Assembly: GCA_012295275.1 (NCBI GenBank)
Contig: CM022679.1
Location: 14,857,842 to 14,921,841 of the forward strand
Reading direction: 5' to 3'
From: Chrysomallon squamiferum
Lineage: Eukaryota; Mollusca; Gastropoda; Neomphalida; Peltospiridae
Length of the DNA: 64,000 nucleotides
The notes beneath the pieces are model-generated. The model was not told the DNA's origin, did no database searches, and saw only the letters and a list, made by a program, of their open reading frames with translations. The position numbers were made by a program, and so were the translations under genes. Below are positions 16,717 to 30,965 of the stretch, piece by piece (position 1 is the first letter of the stretch; each line of letters starts with the position of its first letter).

Positions 16717-17764
16717 TATTATTATTATTATTATCCTCATCATCTGTTTTTCTTCTCAGTGTTGTAATCTGCAGAGATATAAAACTAAGTAAAATTCTGA
16801 ATTAGATATATATTTTTTTTAAATTCTAACTCGAAATTTTGTTATTTAGTAAAGGTGATTAAATAAAGTGAAACCACGCATCAGTAATTTTCGTGGAAAT
16901 AGAAGTACAAGGTTTACGTCCGTTCAGCGAACTTATCTGTTTTGTGTAACTAGATGCTGGATGAATGAACGTATTTACAAATGTGATATGAAATAAATAT
17001 TTTAATGGCAACTTTATACGTTTATTTCCAACGTAATTTAACTATTAATTTTCGCCAACGTGATTACACAAAGTCAGAGCACAAGTGAGTAATTTTCATG
17101 GAAATAAAAAAATAAGCCATATAGATACATTCGGATCAATGAACATGTTTAGAAATAAACAAACTGAAACACGAATCAGTAATTTATGGAAACAAGAATA
17201 AAGTGTACGTTCGTCATCGAATTTATTTCGTTTGTGTAACTAGACACTGGATAATTATTTAGAAATGTAACATGAAATAATAAATTTAATGCTAACTTGA
17301 TATATTTATTTTCTAAGTAATTTAACTTTTAATTTTCGAGGACGTGATTAAACAGATAGAGAAACATAAGCTATATATTCGGATCAGTGAACACGTTTGG
17401 AAATATCATGTTTACTTTCTGAACTCGCTGAGGATGTGAAAAAAAAAAAAAGTATACCTCGCTTGAACTAATGCTAGCCTGTACGCCGGTCATATTTCTA
17501 TTTTGTTATCTAAAAACACTAGGACTCAACAGTTCTACATGTTATTCACTTTTATCAGCCTATATGAATCAAAAATATCAATGCTATCAGCCGATATATA
17601 ACACTACAGAAAAAGGTGCGCGAAATTAGGTCATTGAAATATACAAGAAATATAGCCAGTAAGGACGCTGGAGATCTTAGAAATATTTATTAAATAGTTT
17701 TTAGTAGGAATTTTCCTTTTTCTTTTTACATAATTTTGAAAAGTCACAGCTGTATAGCGTTTGT
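13590..17764. other. Spacer of diverged repeat blocks, no gene seen
   Basis: No coding region recognised. Several diverged copies of the spacer block follow one another: 14032-14240 (near-identical to 5226-5440), about 15410-16040, 16850-17130 and 17150-17720. Recurrent landmarks are GTGATTAAACAAA, AATTTTCGTGGAA, a (TTA)n tract (15160-15290 and 16680-16735) and the phrase AACACATTCATGACTATAACC also seen at about 6650 and 18436. Confidence 0.7.
15106..15290. repeat. (CTT)n then (ATT)n compound microsatellite
   Basis: CTT units to about 15165, then ATT/ACT units to 15290, inside the spacer. Confidence 0.95.
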
Positions 17765-18690
17765 TTCAGAGAATAATCAACGAAATGACCTGCATCTAGA
17801 TTTTAAATGTAAAAGAAATAAAATAATTAAACAATAATACTACTAATAAAAAGATTTCTCCCTCCGCATCGATTTAGGTGAGCTTCTCTTTTCTGAAATA
17901 AACTGACATTTGACATAATGTGTTGTGTTATTTGTCCTTGAGTATTTGTGTATTACATTTCGTGGTAGTGATAATTTACATATCACTACATAATTCATGA
18001 ATGCATTTTATATTTTAATTGACAAGTAATAAATAAAATATTACTTAAATATTCACTAATAACAAAACTTAAATCAAACTTACACGTTCTCCCAGGGTGT
18101 TCCTTACTCTGAAACGAACAAACACTGTGATAGCTTTACCTTTTTAGTTAGATATATATATATATCGGGTTTCGACTTTACTTATTGAAATTCCAAGAAT
18201 CGATACAATAAAACTAGATAATCAATGTGAACGCTATGTAAGGGAGGTCACCTAATAACGCAATGTAATAACCTTGTTGCGTGACAAAACTATAAACACA
18301 TTCATGAACACACAGCTTTACTGTATCTATGTGCTTTGTACGTTATCAAGCCCAGAGATCCTCCATTTTATTACTTTCTTTTTGTGTATTTGTAAATTAC
18401 ACATCATGACCTTCTTGCGTGACAACAGTATAAACACATTCACGACTATAACCCCTTGTTATGTAACACATGCCCGCCAGGACAGTCTGTTTTAGTTTAA
18501 AATAACTAATACAGTGAAATACTGAGTTCTAATGACAGAAGTAAATATATTTAATATATTTTAGATTTTGAAATATTTATCTGGAAAACGATATCAGTTT
18601 GACAAGGAAGTCTTAGTAATTTTCTTCTTTTTCTTCTTCTTCTTCTTTATTTTATAGTTATTATTCTCATTATTGTTATTATTATTGTTA

Positions 18691-18748
<58 letters not shown>

Positions 18749-19635
18749 CAACTATTATATTACTACTATTATCATTCTATTAAAGCTTCGATTAACAAAC
18801 TTTACGATCCAGATTCGTAAGTTTCTTTTATTGAGGCAAACAGCATTTTTAATCTGCTGTTTCGTTTACCTATTTTATAATAGTTCATATCAATACATTA
18901 ATTTTCGTGCAGTTAGAAATAGAATAACATAAACTTTGAGTATTGTGTATATCTGAATAAAATGTTAGAATTGTTCTTATTCAGGTCAAACTAAACGTCT
19001 ACCCGTCTCTGTGTATGAAGTTGTTTCGTTATCCGGATTCGCTTCAAGGGCGGATAATGGGTGGTTGTCAGTTGCTCGGAAGGTTTTCGCGGCTAACAAC
19101 AACAACAATAAGAATAATAATAATAAAGCGTGTGTATTGAATGCTTTCTGAAATGGTAATGCTGTTATATGCAAGAATAAAAACACACTAATCACTGGAC
19201 GTCCAGTATTTCTCAGTTTGTGAATTCCAGCACGCTAGTAAAGAACTTCTAAATTTAGTTTTATGTCTTTACTTATGTAACATCGTCAATCTTCCTTCTT
19301 TTATTTTTACTTAGGCCGACCAGTCTTGTCGTTTTGGAATATTTTTTTATTATCGACATGTCGAGTTGACCTGAAAACAGAACAGACTGCTGCATTGTTA
19401 GTCACGTGATTTCTCAGTGTTAAGTAGTTTACCACGAAACCATTATGCTCACCTGACACAAACGATTATGTTAACTAGATGCTTTGATATCGATATATAA
19501 CTATTCATGTCTCGCAGTATTTCTTTTAATACTAAAAGTTAACGATTGCAATTGTGTAAACGTACATGTTACACTAAAGACAGGTAGAAATCTTCAGTAT
19601 TAATCTTGGACAAATTATTTCTTAGCTAAATGCTG
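17765..19635. repeat. Segmental duplication, right copy (partner 5990-8362)
   Basis: Near-identical to the left copy over most of its length. It has a TATATATATATATCGGG segment and some flanking sequence at 18150-18230 that the left copy lost, and lacks the 430-bp block at 7510-7940. Confidence 0.85.
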
Positions 19636-20088
19636 TAATAAAATATTTAAATCGAACTTACACATTCTCACGGGATGTTCCTTACTCTCAAACGAACAGT
19701 CAAAAACTGCGATAGCTTTATTTTTTCAAACTTATATAAATCAGGTGTCTAATTTTCTCATTGAAATTCAAACAGTTCACAGAGTAACTGTAGATAAACA
19801 ATTTATATAAGGTGTGTGTGACCTTGTCGCATGACAACAATATAAACACATTCACGACAACAGCTCCTTATTATACCTACCTGCTCTGTAGGATATCATG
19901 CCCGGACAGAGTCCATTTTATTATGAAATTGCTAATGCAATATGAAACTGAATTTTTCGAGATCAGTTTGATCGTGAGATATTCCTAAAATTTATTTTTT
20001 ACTTTTATCTGAATTTTATATATATTTCTTGTTATATTTTATAATTGTTGTTATTGTTATTGTTCTTGTTGTTGTTGTTATTATTATG

Positions 20089-20089
<1 letters not shown>
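19636..20089. other. Spacer, no gene seen
   Basis: AT-rich, with further copies of phrases from the spacer family (TTCCTTACTCTCAAACGAAC, also near 14680 in altered form). Nothing coding recognised. Confidence 0.6.
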
Positions 20090-20172
<83 letters not shown>

Positions 20173-20174
20173 TC
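20090..20174. repeat. (CT)n/(GA)n microsatellite fused to an orphan first exon
   Basis: CT run with one CTAT interruption. It replaces the splice donor of the first coding exon that begins at 20235. Confidence 0.97.
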
Positions 20175-20239
20175 GCTTTATTCTTTGAAATCCCGCCTCT
20201 AATGACGTTGTGCTTAGCTTTCTTTTCGCAGCCATTATC
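20175..20239 (-). pseudogene. Orphan first coding exon of a TPR-TIR gene (copy E)
   Basis: Minus-strand ATG at 20235-20233 preceded by a TTTTAG acceptor and GATA, as in copies A and D. It encodes M-A-A-K-R-K-L-S-T-T-S-L-E-A-G-F-Q-R-I-K, alignable with the first exons at 1628, 13305 and 25816. At the point where the other copies read ATT-G followed by a GTGAGA donor, the sequence turns into a (GA)n tract, so the donor is gone. No matching long exon lies downstream before copy C, which has its own first exon. Confidence 0.82.
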
Positions 20240-20337
20240 CTAAAATAAAGTTATAAAGTATTTCACCAATATTCTGTTTCGGCTCAAGTGTACTTTCTCT
20301 AGGCCTAACAAAAATGTGTCAGCACTGAATCATCAAT

Positions 20338-20386
20338 TTTCTTCTTCTTCTTCTTCTTCTTCTTCTTCTTCTTCTTCTTCTTCTTT

Positions 20387-20450
<64 letters not shown>

Positions 20451-20550
20451 CATTATCATCATTATTAGTATTAGTATTATTTTCATAATTATTTTATAAT
20501 ATTTTCGTTTCCAGAGGTATGGTTTCAACTAATAATAGTAATAATAATAA

Positions 20551-20581
<31 letters not shown>

Positions 20582-20583
20582 AA
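20338..20583. repeat. Compound (CTT)n, (ATT)n, (AAT)n, (AAG)n microsatellites
   Basis: CTT at 20338-20385, ATT at 20390-20450, and AAT/AAG at 20531-20583. Confidence 0.95.
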
Positions 20584-22147
<1,564 letters not shown>

Positions 22148-22148
22148 C

Positions 22149-22223
<75 letters not shown>

Positions 22224-22520
22224 AAAACACTTGAAGCTGAAAAGGTCAAAAGGTTGGTGTAGGCATTTCACATGATGACAGTAACCTCACACAAAGCTCG
22301 TAATATAAAAATAAGACTTCTAACTCTTCCAACTCTAAATTACAAAATTACCAAAAACTATTCACATACAAAGATTTTGTCATTAACACAATTCCTTAAC
22401 CTGGAGCCACAATAACAGACAAAACAATAAAAACAGAAAACGATTCTCTAAATCAGAATTTTATTCAAGCATAATTACTTTATATATAGATATAGACAGA
22501 CAGATACACAAAAATATATA

Positions 22521-22675
22521 TTATCTTATCTTATATTATATTATATTATGTTATGTAATATTATATTATATTATATTATATTATATTATATTATATTATA
22601 TTATATTATATTATATTATTTTATGTTATATTATATTATATTATATTATATTATATTACATTATATTATATTACA
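22521..22675. repeat. (TTATA)n pentanucleotide repeat
   Basis: About 30 units of a TTATA pentamer with a few TTATG/TTACA variants. The related flank at 2440-2490 has only a short TA-rich stretch, so this tract expanded in this copy. Confidence 0.93.
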
Positions 22676-23005
22676 AATAAGTCATGATTCCTATATTACA
22701 ATTTAGATTACACAAATTTCATTTCAACCATAAAGTTATTGAAAAATATATTAAAATAAGTGTAGACCGTCTGTACAACCTGTATACGTAGATTTAATTT
22801 TTAAGCTATGTATATCTGTACGATCTAACAACAGATTTAGATTTCAGAAAGACACCGTATTTTCCTACCTTCGTTTCATATTCTTAAAACTGAAAAATTC
22901 AGTACCCGAAAACATTTCTAGTTCAAGCATTCTGGAGAAGGAATCGTAATATAAATATATTTATTAGCATAATTGTTTTTGTTGCCGATCATCTTCATGT
23001 GACTA

Positions 23006-23160
<155 letters not shown>

Positions 23161-23230
23161 TTCATTAATAAAGTCGAACAATCCATACAGTTCAGTTCAA
23201 AATCTTGTGAAGATCGGTAAATGTTCAAAT

Positions 23231-25820
23231 TTACAAACTGACGTCAGCATTAACAAGAAGTGGAAAAGTTTCCAGCAGCCAGTCCACTGCAGCTTTGTCG
23301 TCTGCTTCGTCTGGTGGAGTTTTTCCTGTTTTGAAATTGTTCAGTTCAGTGACTTCGTGAGTCTCTCCTGATTTCAAGCATACAATCATCATTTTCTCAT
23401 TCTTCGTAGCAGTTGCTATTGCCAAATCAATCACCTGTTTCCAGTGTGTGTTTGGAGGGTCGGAATTAACAACTAGAACAATGCATCGAATAAGAGGCAT
23501 CAGCCGTTTGTAAAAATAGATATCATCCATTCCTTCAAACGAAAGTTCATCATTCCTCGTGACTTCAAGACCTGTGTAGTGTTTAAGAATCTCCTGAATC
23601 TTCTTTGACATCTCAGATTTTTTACAGTCGTCTTTGTCATGCAGAATCATGATATCAGCGCCATTTATTTCACGTTCTTTGTTCGTTTTGTAATAGAACG
23701 CAAAAATCCTTCTGAAACAAGACGTAGCTTTGCTCGGTGACGCGCCTCTTGATAAGATCTGCTGTGCTGTTTTCAAGTAAACTCTACTGACGAGAGAAGA
23801 AGGAACGTGATCAGCTTGTTGCGTACCCATCAGCAGACTTACACACAGTCTGGCATTTTCGTATTTTTGTTGGTTGAGATATTCCTCTGTAATTGCAATC
23901 CAGTTTTGTGATCCCAGATTTCGGTTCTGAATCTTCTCATAAATCGGAAGAGAAGGGGCGAATTCACTGATCATACAGTAAACTTCTTTAACTTGCCACG
24001 GTATATCTACTCCACGTGGACCTTTCGTTTGCTTCAGCAAATCAGTTACTGTTCTGAAATGAGTGCGATATTTGTACAGCACCTCGATCGCAGAAACTTC
24101 TATAGCAAGAATTTTATAGTTTATTTCTTCTTTCCTCAGCCGAGCCTGTTCATCTGGAGAAAGTAATGGACTTTTTCCTTTTTCAAAAGAGATAACACCC
24201 ATTGTCTTCAAAGCAGCAACTTCCTTGAACGGACTGGTATCAACTTCTTCTCTTTCTATTATATCCGTTAGAACCTCTTCAGCGTCTTCGTAACATTTTC
24301 TGCTCATGTAAGCAGAAGCCAAGTCAAGTATAGCACTATAATTTTCGCCGTGTGTTATATCAACGGACTGTTTTAGATACTTAATCGCACGCTGAAATGT
24401 TCTCGGGTTGCTTTCATTTTTCGCTTTTCTCAGCAGAACTTTTCCCAGGTATTGAAGAGCATATCCTGTCGGCCGAAGCCTCACTGACTCTTCTAACAAT
24501 CTCTCAGCGTCATGCAGTTGCCTTCTTTTTAGGAAATGCTTACCGCAGCTTGCAAGTACAAAAGGGTCCTGCTTATCTAAATCAACAGCTCTCTGGAAAT
24601 ATTCCTCGCACGAAAGCAGCGTTGTTTGTTGCTTAAACCTTTCTACCACAATTTCATCATCAAATGGTGTGTTTTTTAATTCAAACCGAGTCGCGAATTC
24701 CCCGAGCTCAGCAAACGCCATCGCATTAAACGGTTTTAATCCCTTACTGCCGACTTCTTCTAGCACTTTACAGCATCTAACAGCGTATTCAACGATATCG
24801 ATATCAGTATTAAACGAGTAGCTTTGAATGGACATAGTTCGTCTAAGTGTTAGACCCTCTCCAAATTTCCATTCGTATTCTTCTGGATATTTCTCGTTTA
24901 CTTTTCTGTACAGCTCCACAGACTTTAGATAAGAAGCTGGTGAAATCCGAGCGTAGCAATAAGCAAGTTCAGCTTCAGCCACAGTATGCATTCTCTCGCG
25001 GTCTCCCTTCAGATTTTCCAGTTCGATTAATTCTGACTCAGCTACAGCACGCATTTTTTCAACGTCTCCCTTCAGGTTTTCCAGTTCAATTAATTCCGAT
25101 TGAGACGAACGCTTATCGTGTTTTAACAGAAAACGCACACGGTTTGCACGAGCAACAATGTTAGTAGGGTCACGACGACGGACTTCTAAATTTGTCTCGA
25201 TTGCCTTGTCTTGATCTCCTAGCAAAAACTGCATGAAGGAAATAAAATTGACGTCTCGATTTCTTTCCATCAAACTCTGTTTCTCTTCTTCCGGTTCTCG
25301 TTGTAACTTTAAAAGTATTTTTTCTCTACGTTGTTTAGTGCAGAGCATGAGATCTGTGAGATGAAAGGAGTGAGGAAAGGATTCCAGTCTATTTTCCAAG
25401 GAAATGTCCTCATCCGTAGCTGAAAAATAAAATCTATATAATTGCAGATTTCTGAAAGAATAACTTCGGGGGAAAATTGCCTTTCCAAAGATAAGATGTT
25501 CGAAATTGTTTTCTTTTAAAATTGCAGATTCGTAATCACATAATGCTTCATTTACTGAATGTCTCTGTCTCCATCTTAATTGTATAAATATGTGTGTGTC
25601 TGCTTATATCTGTGTTTTTATTCAGATGTCTGAATATAAATGCCTGTGAGAGAGAATAAGGTGTTTATAAAAAAAAGTAGAAGAGTTTCGCCTGAAGCAG
25701 TAAAGCAACAAAATACAATTTTTTCATTATCATTCTAACTAGTACTTCTCACCAATTTTTATCCTTGCAAAATCCGCTTCTAATGACATTGTGCTGTACT
25801 GTTTCTTCGCAGCCATTATC
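23231..25820 (-). CDS. TTC22-like TPR protein with C-terminal TIR-like domain, intact copy D
   Basis: Two coding exons (25753-25816 and 23231-25419) join in phase 1 to give 750 residues without a stop. The start is the ATG at 25816 because four copies share it after a YYYYAG-GATA acceptor, which implies an untranslated 5' exon. Residues about 30-600 hold the FHLTDLM motif and a helical TPR array (LLGDQDKAIETNLEVRRRDP, EEYFQRAVDLDKQDPFVL, RLLEESVRLRPTGYALQYLG, AIKYLKQSVDI). Residues about 608-750 look like a TIR fold by order of elements: GADIMILHDKDD as strand A, RCIVLVVNSDP as strand C, HWKQVIDLAIATA as helix C, MMIVCLKSG as strand D, and a closing helix. The Glu used by TIR NADases in helix C is not obvious. 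A 63-bp in-frame tandem duplication sits at 24974-25099. Domain pairing suggests an immune or stress-signalling adaptor; that is inference. Confidence 0.78.
24974..25099 (-). repeat. 63-bp in-frame tandem duplication inside gene D
   Basis: Two successive 21-codon units, both starting SELIELENLKGD and ending in AVAE or TVAE, with several differences between them. Copies A, B and C have a single unit at this place, so the second arose in this copy. Confidence 0.88.
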
Positions 25821-27335
25821 CTGAAAGAAATTTATACAATAGTTTATTAATTTCTTTTTTTCATTGTAATGAATATCATACATTTATGTCTATGTTCCGG
25901 TCACAGAATAATCAACTAAATTGCATGCATCTCGATTTTAAAATTAATGAACCAAAATAAAATAATTTTTAAAAAATAAATATAAATAATAACAATAAAA
26001 AGAAAGAAAGGAAACAAAAATGGAAGAAAAAATAAAAATTTGCTCACCCTTAAATCAATACTAACTTTATTAGGCTATCAAAATCTTACTAGTTCCACAA
26101 AAGATTACCTTGGATTTATGAGTAGTTTCCTTTTTGTGTATTTGTATATTACTGTTCGTTCTAGTTATAGCACTTATATAATTAGTAAACTATTTGTGAA
26201 TTATAGTTATGGTTTTAAAGGACATGAAGGCGTACAATCTGAATAACAAAAGCTTAAATGAAAGTTGACACTTTTTCGCTGGATGTTCTTTACATACACG
26301 ACTGTTTTCGTCTTTCCTTTTTAAATGCCACGAATCCGTTCAGTAAGAGGAGATAATACAGAAATCTTTAATTGTAAGTTGATGTAGTGTGTAGGTTTAA
26401 ATGTTAAAGAAAATATTCTTATTTAGAAATCGAGATCAAACTGATCATGGAGGTTTATTATTATTATTATTATTGTTGTTGTTGTTGTTCTTCTTCTTCT
26501 TTATTTTCTGTTTCTTGTTCCACTCTTTTAATCTGCAGAAGCAATTCGTGAGCGAGATGTATATTTTAATGCAAACTTAAATTTTATTTTCTATCAAATT
26601 TATCTATTTACTGAACGTGATAAACAAAACTGAAACCATGCATTACTATTTTTCGTGGAATTGGAAAAATGAGGAAAACATTCGGTTACTGAATTTATTT
26701 GGCTTGTGTGGCTAGATTCTGCATTAATGAACGTAGACGGAAATGTGAAATCAAATACATATTTCAATGCGAATTTTATTTATTTATTTTTTGCGTAATT
26801 TTCTCAAACATGATCAAACAAAATGAAAGCAAATTCGACTAATTTTCGTGGAACGATAAGCTAAATATCTGGATCGGTGTTGAATTGAAATACAACCTAA
26901 CCAATACTTAACACATATTTCTACTTTATATCTAATAACATTAACGTTCCCGAGAGTTTTAATTAGTATTTACTTTTCTCACGCTACATGAGATAAATGT
27001 GTGACTGCTGTCAGCCGATATATAAACACACACAGAAACTGCTATGTGAAATTAGGTAATTGAGATAGGTCACCGCAACATACCAGGAAGATGTTAACAA
27101 TATAGAATAAACTTTTTATAGTATTTTATTTTATCTGAAATGAATAAACTGTTAGTTGAAAGTGGAGCATATAAACGTAACACAAAAATTAAATCAAACT
27201 TACATGTCCTCGCTGGTATCACTAATTATGAAACGAACCGTAAGTTTATAAAAACACCATTTTTCTATTTTCCTTTTTAAATTCCACGAATCGGGTGAGT
27301 AAGAGGAGATAATTACTGTATTCTCTACATAAGAC
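25821..27335. other. Spacer of diverged repeat blocks upstream of gene D, no gene seen
   Basis: Resembles the 5' flank of copy C (compare 26040-26200 with 13580-13740) and the spacer blocks elsewhere (about 26560-27130). No exon of DNAJC27 or another gene is visible on either strand. Confidence 0.65.
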
Positions 27336-28830
27336 ATATTTTAATAACATTACTAATAGTGTTATTATTTTTACATCTTTACTTAATAACATTACTAATA
27401 GTTTTATTGTTTTTTACTTCTTTACTTAATAACATTACTAATATGTAAGTATTTTTACTTCTTTACTTAATAACATTACTAATAGTGTTATTATTTTTAC
27501 ATCTTTACCTAATAACATTACTAATACTTGTTATTATTTTTACATCTTTACTTAATAACATTACTAATGGTGTTATTATTTTTACATCTTTACTCAATAA
27601 CATTAATAATAGTTTTACTATTTTTACATCTTTGCTCAATAGCATTACTAATAGTGTTACTATTTTTACATCTTTACTTAATAACAATACCAATAATGTG
27701 GTTATTTTTATATCTTCACTTACTTATAGTTTTATACTAACATTACTAATAGTGTTGTTATTTTTATATCTTCACTTACTTATAGTTTTATACTAACTTA
27801 CTAATAGAGTTGTTGCTTTTATGCCTTCACTTACTTATAGTTTTATACTAAGATTACTAATGTGGTTGTTTTTATATCTTCACTTACTTATAGTTTTATA
27901 CTAACATTACTAATGTCGTTGTTTTTATATCTTCACTTATAATTTTATACTAACTTACTAATAGTGTTGTTGTTTTTATATCTTCACTTATAGATTTATT
28001 CTAACATTACCAATAGTGTTGTTGTTTTTATATCTTCACTTATAGTTTTATACTAACATTACAAATGTGGCTGTTTTCATATGTTCACTTACTTATAGTT
28101 TTATACTAACATTACTAATGTGATTGACTTTATATCTTCAGTTACTTATAGTTTTATACTAGCATTACTAACAGTGTTGTTGTTTTTATATCTTCACTTA
28201 CTTGTAGTTGTATACTAACATTACTAATAGTGTTGCTGTTTTTATATCTTCACTTATAGATTTATACTAACATTACTAACAGTGTTGTTGTTTTTATATC
28301 TTCACTTACTTGTAGTTGTATACTAACATTACTAATAGTGTTGCTGTTTTTATATCTTCACTTACTTATAGTTTTATACTAACATTACTAATAGTGTTGT
28401 TGTTTTTTTAACTTTACTAATAGTTTTATACTAACATTACTAATAGTGTTGTTGTTTTTATATCTTCACTTATAGTTTTATACTAACATTACTAATAGTG
28501 TTGTTGTTTTTATATCTTCACTTATAGTTTTATAGTAACAGTACTAATAGTGTTGTTGTTTTTTATATCTTCACTTACATATAGTTTTATACTAACAGTA
28601 CTCATAGTGTTGTTGTTTGTATATCTTCAGTTATTTATAGTTTTTTACTAGTATTACTAATAGTGTTGTTTTAATATCTTCACTTATTTATCGTTTTTTA
28701 TTAGCATTACTAATAGTGTTGTTGTTTTTATATCTTCACTAGCTTATAGTTTTACACTAACATTACTAATAGTGTTGTCATTTGTATATCTTTACTTGTA
28801 GTTTATACTAACATTACTAATTATTATTGT
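27336..28830. repeat. Minisatellite of about 43-58-bp units, 1.5 kb
   Basis: About 28-30 imperfect units. The left part has a 43-bp unit containing ACATCTTTACTTAATAACAT and ACTAATAGTG. From about 27700 the unit is 50-58 bp, containing TATATCTTCACTTACTTATA, GTTTTATACTAACATTACTA and ATAGTGTTGTTG. Units differ mainly by presence of an extra CTTACTTATAG piece. It lies in the interval before the last DNAJC27 exon. Confidence 0.95.
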
Positions 28831-28859
28831 TATTTTTATGATCTTGTTTCAATAAATTA

Positions 28860-29050
28860 TAACTGCTGTTATTATCGTTATTGTTATTATTATTATTATT
28901 GTTATTATTATCGTTATTCCTATTATCATTATTATATATAATATTACAATTATTATTGTTATTATTGGTTATTACTGCTGTTATTATTATTACTATTACT
29001 ACTACTACCACTGCTATTACTACTACAATCGCTACTATTACGGTTATTAT
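28860..29050. repeat. (TTA)n-type microsatellites
   Basis: Impure TTA, TTG and ACT trinucleotide runs immediately after the minisatellite. Confidence 0.9.
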
Positions 29051-29639
29051 GGTTAAAACATATATTTACGTGCAAAACAGAAAGAACCTAAATAATATTA
29101 GAATGGGTCAGATTAACAAATACTAAATTTATATTGTATTTTTTCAGCATTTTTTCTCAATGAAGACGTCAAATAATCTACACAGTCAAAATCTGAAAAT
29201 TAGAACAAATGTGTTGTCCCTGTTTACCTAATCATACTTTAATAATTATATAAAGTGGCATACATTTCCTTTTTAAATATACTGCTGAAATATAATAAAT
29301 CTTTATTTGTTATGTTTTCTATTTCTACATTTATTTTTTATGTGTTTTTTTTATGGATTCATTTATTCACATTAAACAAAAGGTTATAATCTTAAATGAT
29401 ACTTAATTAATCTATTTATTTATTTATTTTGTTATTATTATTATTATTATTAATATTGTTGTTGTTATTGTTGTTAGTCTTATTATTATTATTATTATTA
29501 TTAAAGTTCACTTGGTTGTTTCTTTGTCAGAATTAATTTATAAATTTAAAAACAAAATTGAATTAATTTACTAATTTACTTTTATGTTATTTATTTGTAT
29601 GTTTATAAGTGAATATTTAGGTGTATATGTACAATTATG

Positions 29640-29704
29640 TTTGTGTGTGTCTATATATATGTATGTATCTGTGTCTATCTATCTATCTATCTATCTATCT
29701 AATC

Positions 29705-29739
<35 letters not shown>

Positions 29740-29790
29740 ATTTGCCCATGCATGCATGTATATATGTATGTATGTATGTATGTATGTGTT
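29640..29790. repeat. Compound (TCTA)n, (TA)n, (TATG)n microsatellite
   Basis: TCTA tetramers at about 29676-29702, TA at 29706-29730 and TATG at 29757-29787, ending 36 bp before the DNAJC27 exon. Confidence 0.93.
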
Positions 29791-29825
29791 TATTATTTGT
29801 TTATTTGTGTGTGTGTATTTGACAG

Positions 29826-29961
29826 AGATGATGTGAACAAGGCGTACAGGAGACTTGCTGTGTTGTTACATCCAGACAAGAGTGTGGCGCCAGGCAGTGA
29901 GGAGGCGTTTAAACTGCTCGTGTCCGCACGTACAGCTCTGCTCAAACGATGTCAGACATAA
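29826..29961 (+). CDS. DNAJC27: DNAJC27 (Rab-like GTPase with J domain), last coding exon
   Basis: After a TTTGACAG acceptor the exon reads, from its first full codon, D-D-V-N-K-A-Y-R-R-L-A-V-L-L-H-P-D-K and ends LLKRCQT-stop. This is the C-terminal part of a J domain with the HPD motif that activates Hsp70. The wording VNKAYRxLAVLLHPDKxVAPGSE and ARTALLK match the C terminus of DNAJC27 (RBJ), a protein with an N-terminal Ras/Rab-type GTPase domain. Splice phase at the acceptor is 2. No earlier exon is recognisable on the plus strand from 25.8 to 29.8 kb, so the rest of the gene must lie further left, probably beyond the window, or be absent. A separate J-domain paralogue is less likely given the match over the whole exon. 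Confidence 0.85.
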
Positions 29962-30965
29962 ACTCAGCGACTCACTTTAAATCTCATCTGACTGACAGAT
30001 GTCTGGATCCGCCCACATACTGGAAAGTGATTGGTTGTTTCTGTCACCACGTATCAGTGACTTGATATTCAGGGGAGTAATAATTATTAATATTTATTTC
30101 ATAAATTTGTTGATTGTCTGCGTGTTGTGTGAAACAGACTCCACACACATTTTACATTATAATATGTGTCTGTCTGGCTGTGTACATGTGCGACTCAAAA
30201 TGTAAAGTCAAATGTCTTAACGATGTTATTGGCCAGATAAAAATAATTATTGATATTTGTAACATAAATGACTGATTTTACAAGCTGATCAGTTCATTTT
30301 ACTTTTCATGTCCTTCACAATCCGTCCTGTAATTATTATTAATATACACAAACATAGTGACATCTTGACTATTTAATTGGACAAATTCTGGTTCTTACAG
30401 CCTATTACACAATCTTAACGATATATATTATTATTATTTTTTTTTTTTTTTTTGACCCTTTGACTGGTCATTCTGCACAATTATTACATTGTATTGTACA
30501 AGTGTAAAGAATGCTTGACCATTGTTGTGGTCAGAATATTCCTTATGATAATAATTATATGTTTACAATCTTGTTTTCTAATTTGAGTCTTCACTTACGT
30601 TTCTTTTTCTTGTTTGTTTTTACTCTTATTTTATCTCAGTATTACTGCACATTCTACAAATCATTCATTAAATTTTATTAATTTTTTACACAGACATTGT
30701 GATAGAGGCCAGATGAAAATAGAAGATGACATGTATCAAAATGTTACAGTTTACAAAGTTAAAGTTGTTGTGTTTGAAAATTAAAGGTGACTTCATAGTC
30801 AGAATATTTGTGTTTAAATAATGTAATATAAAAGCTGTTCAGAAATGTTTTTGTTTAGTTGGTGTTGATATTTTGTTTTAATTTTGTTATTAATGCAGGT
30901 TTAACTGTTTATACGTTTGAGTATTTTTTCGATATAATAAAAGTACATAGTTAAACGTTTCCTTA
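29962..30965 (+). other. Probable 3'UTR of DNAJC27
   Basis: Non-coding sequence following the stop, with AATAAA at 30936-30941 as the clearest poly(A) signal on the plus strand; its extent is inferred. Confidence 0.4.
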
